From JBHHYN01 sp046757565 (GTDB taxonomy: Bacteria; Pseudomonadota; Gammaproteobacteria; Eutrophobiales; Eutrophobiaceae), in the NCBI GenBank assembly GCA_046757565.1, contig JBHHYN010000020.1:1-32948 (forward strand): DNA of 32,948 nt, written 5' to 3'. The notes beneath the pieces are model-generated. The model was not told where the DNA came from and made no database searches. It was given only the letters and a program-made list of their open reading frames with translations. A program made the translations under genes and the position numbers. Positions 25,210 to 32,948 of the stretch are shown here, piece after piece (position 1 is the first letter of the stretch; every line of letters begins with the position of its first letter).

Positions 25210-25656
25210 ATGCAGATTTCAGATATACTTTCTCTGGAGCGCACCCTCTGTGATGTGGGTAGCAGCAGTAAAAAAACGACACTGGAAATACTGGCCAGTC
25301 TTATCGCCAGTGCTGATTCAAGTCTGAGACAAACGGAAGTATTTAACAGTCTGTTGGCACGGGAAAGACTGGGGAGCACTGGATTAGGACATGGGATCGC
25401 ACTGCCACACTGCCGCTTGAAGCATCTTGACAAAACCATTGGTGCCTTCATCAAATTACAGTCCGGAATAGATTATGATGCGATAGATCATAAGCCCGTT
25501 GATCTCCTGTTCGCACTGGCGGTGCCTGAAGAACCCACTCAAGAACATCTGGATATTCTAGCCAAGCTTGCCGAACTGTTCGATAATGATAATTTTCTTG
25601 GGCGGCTTAGAGAAAAGCCGTCAAGGGACGATGTTTTTAAACTCCTTATTATTTAA
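25210..25656 (+). CDS. ptsN: PTS nitrogen regulatory EIIA, PtsN
   Basis: A regulatory phosphocarrier with no transport role; in other proteobacteria it affects K+ uptake, phosphate signalling and stress. The phosphorylated His67 is in GIALPH. Other family features are ERLGSTGLGHG and the C-terminal HLDILAKLAELFDNDNFLGRLR. From ATG 25210 it has 148 residues; a GTG at 25168 would add 14 and cannot be excluded, as neither has a good ribosome site. The classical donor EI-Ntr (PtsP, with a GAF domain) is absent here; the EI in this window has no GAF domain and is the likely donor. Confidence 0.93.
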   Translation: MQISDILSLERTLCDVGSSSKKTTLEILASLIASADSSLRQTEVFNSLLARERLGSTGLGHGIALPHCRLKHLDKTIGAFIKLQSGIDYDAIDHKPVDLLFALAVPEEPTQEHLDILAKLAELFDNDNFLGRLREKPSRDDVFKLLII

Positions 25657-25665
25657 TTCTATTGC

Positions 25666-26697
25666 ATGCCTGAGATCACTAAACAAATCACTGTTGATGA
25701 ATTGTTTGCAAAGCATGGAGAAAAACTTGAATTAACACTGGTTGCCGGACAGCAAGGAAAGGATAATACTATCGTTCCGGAGACAAGTGAAGAGATTTCC
25801 ACCCGCATCGCGGGCGATGATCTTGATGCCAGACAAAAAAAAACATCCTCTCCAATACGCCGCCCAACAGGAAAATCCCTGGTCGGCTACCTCAATCTGA
25901 TTCACCCGCATCAGATCCAGGTGCTGGGCGATTTCGAACTGAAATACATCGATGGATTGAGAGACATCACCAGGCACGATGCAATAAAACATCTATTCAG
26001 GGACAGTCCGGCCTGCATTATCATCGCTGACGATCAGCGCGCGCCCATCTTTCTGCGGCGCAAGTGTAATGAAAAAAATGTGCCCCTGTTTTTGTCCGGT
26101 ATTTCCAGCAGCAAGCTATTCGAATCCCTGCACTACTATCTTGCCAATCTTTTTGCCGATAGCGTAACCATCCATGGGGTATTCATGGAAGTTATGGCTA
26201 TTGGCGTACTCATAACCGGACCCAGCGGCATAGGAAAAAGCGAATTGGCATTGGAGTTGATTTCACGCGGACACAGGCTGATAGCCGACGACGCACCACA
26301 GTTTTCGAGAATTGCGCCTGATATTATTAACGGCACCTGTCCGGATGCGTTACGCAACTTTCTTGAGGTACGCGGTCTTGGTATTATTAATATTCGCAGA
26401 CTCTACGGCGACAGTGCTATAAAGGGTAACAAATACCTGCGTCTTATTGTACGACTTGAACCATTTGACAACGATCAGGTTCCGCAACTAGATCGTCTGG
26501 AAGGTAGCTATCGCACGAGAAAAATTCTTGACATGGATGTTCCAGAAATAACCTTGCCGGTTGCCCCTGGACGCAATCTGGCTATCTTGCTTGAATGTGC
26601 TGCCCGCAATCATAGCCTGCGCATGGCCGGCTATAACGCCTCAGTAGATTTCGTTGATGCACAGAAGTTTTTGATCGGACAGAATGGCGATGGATAA
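25666..26697 (+). CDS. hprK: HPr kinase/phosphorylase HprK
   Basis: Phosphorylates and dephosphorylates Ser46 of HPr. Catalytic features are His170 in the IHGVFMEV segment, Walker A GPSGIGKS (185-192), the acidic pair D208-D209 in LIADDAP, and the signature EVRGLGIINIRRLYG (234-248). The 343 residues exceed the usual 310; a polar stretch at about 38-66 (VPETSEEIS through SSPIRRP) looks like an insertion before the conserved SLVGYL. It sits between ptsN and rapZ and overlaps rapZ by 14 bases. Such a Gram-negative HprK is typically part of a regulatory PTS without sugar permeases. Confidence 0.94.
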   Translation: MPEITKQITVDELFAKHGEKLELTLVAGQQGKDNTIVPETSEEISTRIAGDDLDARQKKTSSPIRRPTGKSLVGYLNLIHPHQIQVLGDFELKYIDGLRDITRHDAIKHLFRDSPACIIIADDQRAPIFLRRKCNEKNVPLFLSGISSSKLFESLHYYLANLFADSVTIHGVFMEVMAIGVLITGPSGIGKSELALELISRGHRLIADDAPQFSRIAPDIINGTCPDALRNFLEVRGLGIINIRRLYGDSAIKGNKYLRLIVRLEPFDNDQVPQLDRLEGSYRTRKILDMDVPEITLPVAPGRNLAILLECAARNHSLRMAGYNASVDFVDAQKFLIGQNGDG

Positions 26698-27565
26698 ACC
26701 GGAAAAATTCCGCAGACTCCTCATCGTCAGCGGTTTATCCGGAGCGGGGAAATCCCTTGTTCTGAATGCCCTGGAAGACCTGGATTTTTACTGCATCGAT
26801 AACCTGCCGATCAGCCTGTTCAATCAACTCAGCAAACTCCTTACGGGACCTCCTGCAGATTTTCCGCTGCGGGTTGGTGTAGGTATCGATGCGCGCACTC
26901 CCGGTGATGATCTATCGTCCCTGCCTGCCTCCATAGGGGCACTACGGGACAGGGGCGTCGTCACTGAGATTGTGTTCATGGAGGCAAGCAAAAATGTGTT
27001 GGCTGAGCGCTTTAGTGAAACCCGGCGCAAGCATCCCTTGTCCTCAGACGAGGTTTCGTTAACCGATGCTATCGATAAAGAGCGGGCTGTTTTAAGCCTG
27101 ATATCAGATATGGCAGATTTGCGTATTGATACCAGCCACACCAGTGTACACGAATTAAGGAATATTATCCGTGAACGTCTGGCAGGGCGGACAACTGCCA
27201 CGCTGTCCATGCAGTTCATCTCGTTTGGTTACAAACACGGGATTCCCCGTGATGCCGATTTCGTATTTGACGTTCGCTGCCTGCCTAATCCCTATTGGCA
27301 AAAACATCTGCGTACCCGTTCAGGTAAAGACCGCGCTGTTGTTGATTTTCTCCAGCAATACCCTGCCGTCATGGAAATGACCGATCATATTAAAGAATTT
27401 CTGGAAAAATGGGTGCCGCAATTCGAGCGGGAGAATCGTAGCTATCTGTCCATTGCCATCGGTTGTACCGGAGGCCATCATCGCTCGGTCTATCTTGTCG
27501 AAGAGCTTTCACAACATTTCGACAGGCTTGGTAAACACATAGTTGTCAGACACAGGGACCTGTGA
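26684..27565 (+). CDS. rapZ: RNase adapter protein RapZ
   Basis: In E. coli RapZ binds glucosamine-6-phosphate and small RNAs and directs RNase E to GlmZ, controlling amino-sugar supply for the envelope. The N-terminal P-loop GLSGAGKS is at 17-24, followed by ALEDLDFYCIDNLPISL. The C-terminal domain carries FISFGYKHG, DVRCLPNPYW, and IGCTGGHHRSVYLVEEL, which binds the sugar phosphate and RNA. At 293 residues it is complete. Two ATGs (26684, 26690) are possible; both lie inside hprK. Whether GlmZ-like RNAs exist in this organism is unknown. Confidence 0.95.
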   Translation: MAMDKPEKFRRLLIVSGLSGAGKSLVLNALEDLDFYCIDNLPISLFNQLSKLLTGPPADFPLRVGVGIDARTPGDDLSSLPASIGALRDRGVVTEIVFMEASKNVLAERFSETRRKHPLSSDEVSLTDAIDKERAVLSLISDMADLRIDTSHTSVHELRNIIRERLAGRTTATLSMQFISFGYKHGIPRDADFVFDVRCLPNPYWQKHLRTRSGKDRAVVDFLQQYPAVMEMTDHIKEFLEKWVPQFERENRSYLSIAIGCTGGHHRSVYLVEELSQHFDRLGKHIVVRHRDL

Positions 27566-27566
27566 C

Positions 27567-27959
27567 ATGAGGGTGGGGCTGCTGATAATCACTCACGACG
27601 GTATCGGACCTTCAGTGCTGGGGACCGCAACCCTGATGCTGAATGCGTGTCCGTTGCCCGTCAAGCTTCTCAGTGTGTCACATGACAGTGATCCGGAGGA
27701 TCTTGCCGATCACGCCAAAGCACTCATCACAGAACTCAACGAAGGAGATGGCGTCCTGATATTGACGGATGTGATCGGCGCAACCCCGGGCAATGTTGCC
27801 CGGCAACTCCTGGGGCAGGCAGATGTTTGTCTTGTCGGCGGCCTGAACCTACCAATGTTGATGCGTGTATTAAATTATCCGGATCTTGCCATCGGTGAGC
27901 TTGCACAAAAAGCCGTGAGTGGCGGGAAAGAGGGAGTTATTCGTGCAGAGAAAACGTAA
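27567..27959 (+). CDS. PTS EIIA component, mannose family
   Basis: A 130-residue IIA domain of the ManX type. The phosphorylated His10 lies in LLIITHDGIG; the fold continues with GVLILTDVIGATPGNVARQLL and VGGLNLPMLMRVLNY, matching the AGVNLPMLL-type motif. No IIB, IIC or IID subunit accompanies it, so it is probably regulatory rather than part of a sugar transporter. I start at ATG 27567, one base after the rapZ stop; a TTG at 27543 would overlap rapZ. Confidence 0.91.
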   Translation: MRVGLLIITHDGIGPSVLGTATLMLNACPLPVKLLSVSHDSDPEDLADHAKALITELNEGDGVLILTDVIGATPGNVARQLLGQADVCLVGGLNLPMLMRVLNYPDLAIGELAQKAVSGGKEGVIRAEKT

Positions 27960-27993
27960 TCTCCCCGGAATATTCGATTAATACAAAGGCAGA

Positions 27994-28263
27994 ATGCAAA
28001 ACAAATCCATCACCATCATCAATAAACTGGGGCTGCATGCACGTGCGGCTTCATGCTTTGTACAACTGGCCTCGAAGTTCAATTGCGATATTAATGTTAC
28101 ACTCAACGGTAAAAAAGTTAATGGGAAAAGTATTATGGGGATCATGATGTTGGCTGCCGCCAAGGGAGTTACCGTTGAAATCAACACGTCAGGGGCGGAT
28201 GAACAGGAGGCGATGTCAGAACTGGAAGCGTTGATTATGGACCGTTTCGGAGAGGACGAATGA
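27994..28263 (+). CDS. ptsH: Phosphocarrier protein HPr
   Basis: Accepts phosphate from EI on His15 (GLHARAA, 13-19) and passes it to the IIA proteins. Ser46 in NGKSIMGIMML is the HprK target, and hprK is four genes upstream, so double regulation is possible. At 89 residues it has the normal size. Its stop overlaps the start of ptsI by the 4-base ATGA (28260-28263). Confidence 0.96.
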   Translation: MQNKSITIINKLGLHARAASCFVQLASKFNCDINVTLNGKKVNGKSIMGIMMLAAAKGVTVEINTSGADEQEAMSELEALIMDRFGEDE

Positions 28264-30005
28264 CGATTGCCTTACATGGCATCGGTGTATCGCGTGGCAT
28301 TGCGATTGGAAATGTCCATATCATGCAACGTGACCAACTCGATATTCCTGAATATGAAATTGACAGCGCACAAATAGAAACTGAAATACGCCGCTTTGAC
28401 GATGCGGTGACCAACGCAAAACAGCAATTACGTGTCATCCGTGATCACATTCCCGAAGCCACTTCGGCCGATATAGCCTCTTTTATTGACGCGCATCTAT
28501 TGATGCTCGAAGACGCGGCGTTTACACAGGAACCCATACGTCTTATTCGCCAGTTGCAACACAACGCGGAGTGGGCCTTAAAACTCCAGCGGGACGCCCT
28601 GGTTAGTGTATTTGATGAGATGGATGATACCTATCTGCGCACACGGCGCGATGACGTCGATCATGTTGTCAACAGAATTCAGCGAATATTACTCAAACAT
28701 ACACCCTTGCGCCATGAATCTCCGGACAGCAAGTTGACGGGATATATCGTCCTGGCTGATGACCTGACACCTGCCGATACCGTCCTCATGCAGCATCAGG
28801 GGGTGGTTGCTTTTGCCACGGAGCATGGCGGCCCTACCTCGCATACCGCCATTTTGGCCAGAAGCCTGGGGATCCCTGCCGTAATCGGACTGCATCAAGG
28901 GCTTCAATATATCAATGAAGACAACATTATTATCCTTGATGGGGGCCGCGGGGTTATCCTGGTTGACCCCGACGATAACAGCCTGGCTTACTATCGTGAT
29001 CAACAGCAAAGGGACAGACAGTATCATGCCGAACTCATCAAACTCAGAGGGGCGCCCGCCCGTACCAGAGACGGGACGCATATAGAGCTACAAGCCAACA
29101 TCGAACTGCCCAGGGATTTTAATACCGTCAGGGTAATCGGTGCGGCCGGAGTGGGTTTATACCGCACCGAATTTCTGTTTATGAACCGTGAAACCCCTCC
29201 GGACGAAGAAGAACATTTTCAAACCTATATGGATGTATTGGATACGCTGGGTGGATTGCCCCTGACCATACGCACCCTGGATCTGGGTGCGGATAAACAG
29301 GTTGATGGCGGACGCCAGATCGGACCGGTACAGTCGAACCCGGCCCTGGGCTTGCGGGCCATCAGATTGTGTCTTAAAGATCCCGGGCTGTTTCACCCAC
29401 AGTTACGGGCCATTTTGCGGGCCTCGGCACATGGTAGCGTACGCCTTATGATACCGATGCTTTCCAATACCCAGGAGATGGAACAAGTACTGCAGATAAT
29501 TGAACAAATAAAGGCCGAACTGGATTCAAAAAATATACCTTATGACCGGGACATCCCAATTGGCGGGATGATAGAAGTCCCCGCCGCCGCTGTCTGTGCC
29601 GACATCTTTGCCAATCGTCTGGATTTCCTTTCCATCGGCACAAACGACCTCATTCAATACACCATCGCCATTGATCGGGTAAATGACGAGGTAAATTACC
29701 TTTATGACCCCTTGCACCCTGCCGTATTGCGCTTGATAAACACTGTATTACACGCCGGCAAACAGGCAAACATCCCGGCCGCTATGTGTGGAGAAATGGC
29801 AGGTGACAAGCGCATGACACGCCTGCTGCTCGGTCTCGGCCTGCGCGAATTCAGCGTCCATCCAACAAACCTCCTGGAAGTAAAAAAAATTATTACCGAG
29901 AGCAATCTCAACGAGCTGGAAGACCTTGCGCAACAGGCGTTATTTGCCAATTCCGGTGCGGAAGTTGCTGTTATCATCGACGGTATGAATCAGGCTCAAC
30001 ACTGA
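28260..30005 (+). CDS. ptsI: PTS phosphoenolpyruvate-protein phosphotransferase, Enzyme I
   Basis: Transfers phosphate from PEP to HPr. It has the standard 581-residue form with no GAF domain, so it is EI rather than EI-Ntr (PtsP). The HPr-binding helical domain covers about 25-145. Phospho-His195 is in EHGGPTSHTAILARSLGIPAV. The PEP-binding barrel has GVGLYRTEFLFM, TLDLGADK, EVPAA, FLSIGTNDLIQYT and the catalytic Cys in AMCGEMAGD. Coupling to ptsH by ATGA overlap makes co-translation near certain. The 131 bases to mgtE hold no gene. Confidence 0.96.
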   Translation: MTIALHGIGVSRGIAIGNVHIMQRDQLDIPEYEIDSAQIETEIRRFDDAVTNAKQQLRVIRDHIPEATSADIASFIDAHLLMLEDAAFTQEPIRLIRQLQHNAEWALKLQRDALVSVFDEMDDTYLRTRRDDVDHVVNRIQRILLKHTPLRHESPDSKLTGYIVLADDLTPADTVLMQHQGVVAFATEHGGPTSHTAILARSLGIPAVIGLHQGLQYINEDNIIILDGGRGVILVDPDDNSLAYYRDQQQRDRQYHAELIKLRGAPARTRDGTHIELQANIELPRDFNTVRVIGAAGVGLYRTEFLFMNRETPPDEEEHFQTYMDVLDTLGGLPLTIRTLDLGADKQVDGGRQIGPVQSNPALGLRAIRLCLKDPGLFHPQLRAILRASAHGSVRLMIPMLSNTQEMEQVLQIIEQIKAELDSKNIPYDRDIPIGGMIEVPAAAVCADIFANRLDFLSIGTNDLIQYTIAIDRVNDEVNYLYDPLHPAVLRLINTVLHAGKQANIPAAMCGEMAGDKRMTRLLLGLGLREFSVHPTNLLEVKKIITESNLNELEDLAQQALFANSGAEVAVIIDGMNQAQH

Positions 30006-30136
30006 TTCCAGGGACATAACCTGCAGTTTATCTATGTGCAGCGTTTCGGTTGCCGACGAATAACGGTTGCGCATCATACATTTTCGTTCCCCATTCTACG
30101 GCGCCGCTGTTACACTCTCTCCTGCCCGGAGAAAAC

Positions 30137-31477
30137 ATGCGCATGAATGAAAAAACACCACAAGAATCCATAATCGAAGCCCTGGATACGGAGAATTTCG
30201 AACAAGCCCGTGATCTGCTGGCTGCATTACACCCTTCTGAAATCGCCGATTTGCTCGAGAGCCGACCACCCAGGGCGCGTGAGGTCCTTTGGAACCTGGT
30301 AGGCACTGAGCTCGAAGGGGACGTCCTGTCTCATACACAGGATGCGGTACGGGCCGATCTGCTCGAACAGATGCATCCCGGGGAGGTTGCCGCGGCCACC
30401 AAGGGACTGGAGATCGATGATGCCGCCGACATCCTGCAAGACCTTCCGGAAGACCTTGTCGATAGCGTGTTGTCATCAATGGACGCCCAGAATCGCGAAC
30501 GGGTGGCCTCCATCCTCTCTTACCCGGAAGATACGGCGGGCGGTCTCATGAACATCGATGTCGTCCTGGTCCGCGCTGATGTCACACTGGATGTAGTCAG
30601 CAGATATCTGCGGCAACTGGGCGGGATACCGGAGCAGACCGATAACTTGATGGTGGTCGATCGCCAGAACAGATACATGGGTGTACTCTCCCTGGCAAAC
30701 GTCCTCACCAAAAAACCGACAACATCAGTCGGAGAGGCCATGACGGAGGATGCGGGGATCCCTGCGGACACGCCGGCTCTTGATGTCGCCAGACTGTTTG
30801 AACAACGCGATCTCTTCTCGGCAGCGGTCGTCGATGCGGATGGCAAACTACTTGGCCGCATAACCGTTGACGATATCGTCGATGTCATTCAGGACGAGGC
30901 CGGTCATACAGTACTGAGCATGGCGGGACTGGGAGACGAAGACATTTTCGCGCCGGTGTTTTCCAGCGCCAAACGCCGGGCGGTCTGGCTCGGAATTAAT
31001 TTAGGAACTGCTTTTCTCGCCTCCTGGGTCATCGGCCGTTTCGAAGATACCATCCAACAACTGGTCGCCCTTGCTGTGTTAATGCCCATCGTTGCCAGTA
31101 TGGGCGGCATCGCCGGGAGCCAGACACTGACTATCGCCATCAGAGGCCTGGCGCTTGGGCAGATCAGTAAGGGCAACGTCCGTTCCCTGATGTTAAAAGA
31201 GTTTGCCGTGGGTCTTTTCAACGGACTGCTCTGGGCCGGTGTCGTTGCCGTAATTGCCGCCGTTTGGTTCAAGGATATTTCGCTCGGGATGATTATCGGG
31301 CTCGCCATGGTGATTAATCTGTTGATTGCCGCCATTGCAGGCGCATTAATTCCCGTAACGCTGAAACGCATGGGAGTAGACCCGGCCCTTGCCGGCGGGG
31401 TGCTGCTAACCACCCTGACCGATGTCATCGGCTTCATGACCTTCCTGGGCCTGGCCACCCTGTTTCTTGTTCCTTGA
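30137..31477 (+). CDS. mgtE: Magnesium transporter MgtE
   Basis: A Mg2+-gated Mg2+ channel. The cytoplasmic N domain (1-125) has the superhelical pattern with HPSEIADLLESRPP; two CBS domains follow, starting after SYPEDTAGGLMNID (about 132-145) and ending near GHTVLSMAGL; the membrane part (about 285-446) has five segments with VLMPIVASMGGIAGSQTL and the pore region VLLTTLTDVIGFMTFLGLA. I start at ATG 30137, supported by GGAG 5 bases upstream, giving 446 residues, the normal size; a TTG at 30050 would add an unconserved N-terminus. I saw no recognised Mg2+ riboswitch in the short leader. Confidence 0.94.
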   Translation: MRMNEKTPQESIIEALDTENFEQARDLLAALHPSEIADLLESRPPRAREVLWNLVGTELEGDVLSHTQDAVRADLLEQMHPGEVAAATKGLEIDDAADILQDLPEDLVDSVLSSMDAQNRERVASILSYPEDTAGGLMNIDVVLVRADVTLDVVSRYLRQLGGIPEQTDNLMVVDRQNRYMGVLSLANVLTKKPTTSVGEAMTEDAGIPADTPALDVARLFEQRDLFSAAVVDADGKLLGRITVDDIVDVIQDEAGHTVLSMAGLGDEDIFAPVFSSAKRRAVWLGINLGTAFLASWVIGRFEDTIQQLVALAVLMPIVASMGGIAGSQTLTIAIRGLALGQISKGNVRSLMLKEFAVGLFNGLLWAGVVAVIAAVWFKDISLGMIIGLAMVINLLIAAIAGALIPVTLKRMGVDPALAGGVLLTTLTDVIGFMTFLGLATLFLVP

Positions 31478-31520
31478 AAATCGGTTGTCTGTTTTTCACC
31501 ATGAGTCGTAGGGAGCCTGA

Positions 31521-31664
31521 TGTACAATTTCAGGAACTTCAAAAATAGGCCATTTACTTGATACAGCCGTAGAACACACTCGACGATTTGCCCTTTTACT
31601 TGATGACTCCGGCCGGATACTCGCGGCATCGTCAACTTTAAGGAAACGGTTTGATCTTGCTTCT
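31521..31664 (+). pseudogene. In-frame upstream remnant of the truncated histidine kinase sensor
   Basis: The kinase frame stays open back to the TGA at 31518-31520. It encodes sequence like HLLDTAVEHTRRFALLLDDSGRILAASS, which reads as a periplasmic Cache-type sensor but has no start codon and no first membrane segment. In another frame ATG 31501 opens 15 codons ending ...QELQK then TAG; adding one A to the AAAAA run at about 31551-31555 would join it as QELQKIGHLLD. So a single-base deletion may have separated the two parts, on top of loss of the original 5' end next to mgtE. Confidence 0.5.
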
Positions 31665-32768
31665 TTGTCCCCCCCAGGCTTAACAGCCTTGCAAATGAAG
31701 CATGGTGTTATTGAAATAGATGGCACATGGTTAGGCGTGGATAAACTTCTGGTTGGTTTTACTGGTTCTACGAGCTATAAAGGGTTGCCCGATTTTGGTT
31801 GGAAGTTGCTGATCCTGTCCCCTGAGCAAGTAGCCTTCTATCCTATAAGGCGCTTACTCTGGGGTCTTTATGGTTTATTAGCCGCCATTATTCTGATAGC
31901 CATAATCTTGGCTGTGTGGATATCACGGCGTATCGCCCGTCCGATACAGGCCTTAACGGCATATGCCCAGAGGGTCCGTCCGGAAACTGATATGCCTCTC
32001 GAAATTATTCCTGGCGGCCACGAAGTATCGGAGTTAAATCTGGCATTCAATACTATGCTGTCAGATCTGAATCGTTCCAGGGAACATCTTGTGCGCGCCG
32101 GCAAACTGGCCGCAGTGGGTGAGATGGCGGCCAGGCTTGCTCATGAGGTAAGGACCCCTCTGGGCATTATGCGCTCCTCTGCAGAATTACTGCTAAGAAG
32201 GCATGCGCACGAAGCAAAGAGCAAGGAAATGCTTGAATATTTACTAACAGAATGTGATCGGATTGATAATCTTGTTAGTGGTCTGCTTGATAGCGCCCGA
32301 CCCCACAAACCCGAGTATACAATAAACGACTTAAATAAGATTCTGGATCATGTTATCGAGATGCTACACAATAAATTGGAATTAAAAGCTATTAAAACCG
32401 ATATAGTAAGACCACAAGCGGAATTAACACTGGAGTGTGATCGCGATCAAATTATTCAGGTGTTACTAAACCTTATCGTAAACGCAATTCAAATACTGCC
32501 ACCGGGCGGCCATCTAAAAGTGACTGCATGCGCAGATGATACATACATTTACATCGACGTAGAAGACAATGGCCCCGGAATAGCTGCTAGCGAACGAAAA
32601 CAAATTCTTGAACCTTTTGTTAGCCGGCGCGCGGGTGGTATTGGTTTGGGCCTGGCGATAGTCCAGGAAATCATACAGGGACATCAGGGTGTAATAAAGG
32701 TTGACAAAAGTCCTCTGGGTGGCGCTGCTTTTCATATTCGACTATCACAGAAACAACAGGAATCATAA
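31665..32768 (+). CDS. Sensor histidine kinase, N-terminally truncated
   Basis: The output half of a two-component sensor kinase is complete, the input half is not. From the only usable start (TTG 31665) the residues are: end of a Cache-like sensor (1-60, with FGWKLLILSPE), one membrane segment (66-86), a HAMP region (87-140), HisKA with phospho-His160 in RLAHEVRTPLG, and the ATPase domain with NLIVNAIQ, DNGPGI and GIGLGLAIVQEI. A normal relative has another membrane segment and about 200 more residues before the sensor end. Signal control is therefore probably lost. It is followed after 2 bases by its response regulator, itself broken. Could be an active unregulated kinase or a dead remnant. 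Confidence 0.85.
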   Translation: MSPPGLTALQMKHGVIEIDGTWLGVDKLLVGFTGSTSYKGLPDFGWKLLILSPEQVAFYPIRRLLWGLYGLLAAIILIAIILAVWISRRIARPIQALTAYAQRVRPETDMPLEIIPGGHEVSELNLAFNTMLSDLNRSREHLVRAGKLAAVGEMAARLAHEVRTPLGIMRSSAELLLRRHAHEAKSKEMLEYLLTECDRIDNLVSGLLDSARPHKPEYTINDLNKILDHVIEMLHNKLELKAIKTDIVRPQAELTLECDRDQIIQVLLNLIVNAIQILPPGGHLKVTACADDTYIYIDVEDNGPGIAASERKQILEPFVSRRAGGIGLGLAIVQEIIQGHQGVIKVDKSPLGGAAFHIRLSQKQQES

Positions 32769-32770
32769 CA

Positions 32771-32932
32771 ATGAGAAAATGCCGGATACTCGTTGTAGAC
32801 GACGAAGTAAAGATGCAGCGCGTTCTGGAAATCATGCTGGAGGACATGGGCCATCATGTGTTACGCGCAGATCATGGTGAACAGGCATTAACAATTATGG
32901 GTCTTCAGCAGAATCTGTGGGTTGATATATAA
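32771..32932 (+). pseudogene. Response regulator cut off by an insertion sequence
   Basis: The gene starts as a normal receiver: CRILVVDDEVKMQRVLEIMLEDMGHHV with the acidic pair D10-D11. After about codon 42 (GEQALTIM) the frame runs into the IS end and stops at 32930-32932, 53 codons in total. The phospho-accepting Asp (expected near residue 53) and everything after it are missing. It sits 2 bases after the kinase gene and was its partner. The rest of the gene may lie on the other side of the IS, outside the window. Confidence 0.88.
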
Positions 32933-32948
32933 ACAGTAGCCCGTCATT
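32899..32948. mobile_element. Terminus of an insertion sequence, probably ISL3-like (partial)
   Basis: From 32899 the sequence starts GGGTCTTCAGCAG and matches the inverted terminus at 7-31 over 25 bases with one mismatch, then diverges. The body lies to the right, outside the window. Because the subterminal sequences differ, this is the opposite end of the element from the one at base 1-31, so the two copies would lie in direct orientation. The insertion breaks the response regulator gene. Confidence 0.6.

Noticed and set aside
28260..30005. Pro in the EI active site (GGPTSHT versus GGRTSHT in E. coli)
   Set aside because: The catalytic His and surrounding residues are intact and this position varies among Enzyme I proteins.
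30904..31635. 243-codon open frame antisense to mgtE
   Set aside because: It mirrors the well-conserved MgtE membrane domain and has no support of its own.
1..32948. Composite transposon carrying the whole window
   Set aside because: The IS ends lie in the right arrangement, but the 32 kb between them is mainly conserved core chromosome in standard order.
1..32948. CRISPR arrays and tRNA or rRNA genes
   Set aside because: No spaced direct repeats and no recognisable cloverleaf or rRNA sequence were seen on either strand while reading through.

Overview
The window reads as a chromosomal segment of a gammaproteobacterium, probably an environmental lineage. The evidence is the gene order antiporter-kdsD-kdsC-lptC-lptA-lptB-rpoN-hpf-ptsN-rapZ-HPr, an Rsd/AlgQ protein, HspQ, AmgK/MurU cell-wall recycling, and the glutamate-cysteine ligase type known from Acidithiobacillus and relatives. 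No plasmid, phage or CRISPR gene was seen. The outermost bases at each end carry matching ends of an insertion sequence (probably ISL3-like), so the contig probably stops at repeated IS copies.

Layout. 1-31: end of an IS copy. 159-1421 (-): class III adenylate cyclase that has lost most of its CHASE2 sensor. 1808-2590: a type IV pilin-like protein behind a good sigma-54 promoter and ahead of a strong terminator. 2694-4609: an ABC ATPase with no permease, a SLOG/YpsA-like protein and a small periplasmic protein. 4621-7613: a membrane Ser/Thr kinase, Rsd, a TerB-fold protein and HspQ. 7795-12478: gshA followed by a compact pstSCAB phosphate transporter without phoU; PstB has an altered signature motif. 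12589-14201: a small membrane protein and a PhzS-like flavin monooxygenase. 14314-18473 (-): a lytic transglycosylase with two substrate-binding-protein-like domains downstream of amgK-murU, which plausibly links wall turnover to muramic acid recycling.

18578-31477 (+) is one long run of closely packed genes: antiporter, KDO synthesis (kdsD, kdsC), LPS transport (lptC, lptA, lptB), sigma-54 (rpoN), ribosome hibernation (hpf), then a regulatory PTS without sugar permease (ptsN, hprK, rapZ, EIIA-Man, ptsH, ptsI) and an MgtE magnesium channel. HPr keeps both His15 and Ser46, so phosphorylation by EI and by HprK are both possible. A -24/-12 element lies 15 bases before rpoN and suggests autoregulation by sigma-54.

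31521-32932: a decaying two-component system. The kinase lacks its start, first membrane segment and most of its sensor, and the response regulator is cut after about 42 codons by the IS copy that begins near 32899. I saw no clearly novel multigene system. The best leads are the two sigma-54 elements, the CHASE2-less cyclase, the double-sensor transglycosylase and the IS-bounded two-component remnant. All family calls are from reading the sequence; no searches were run.
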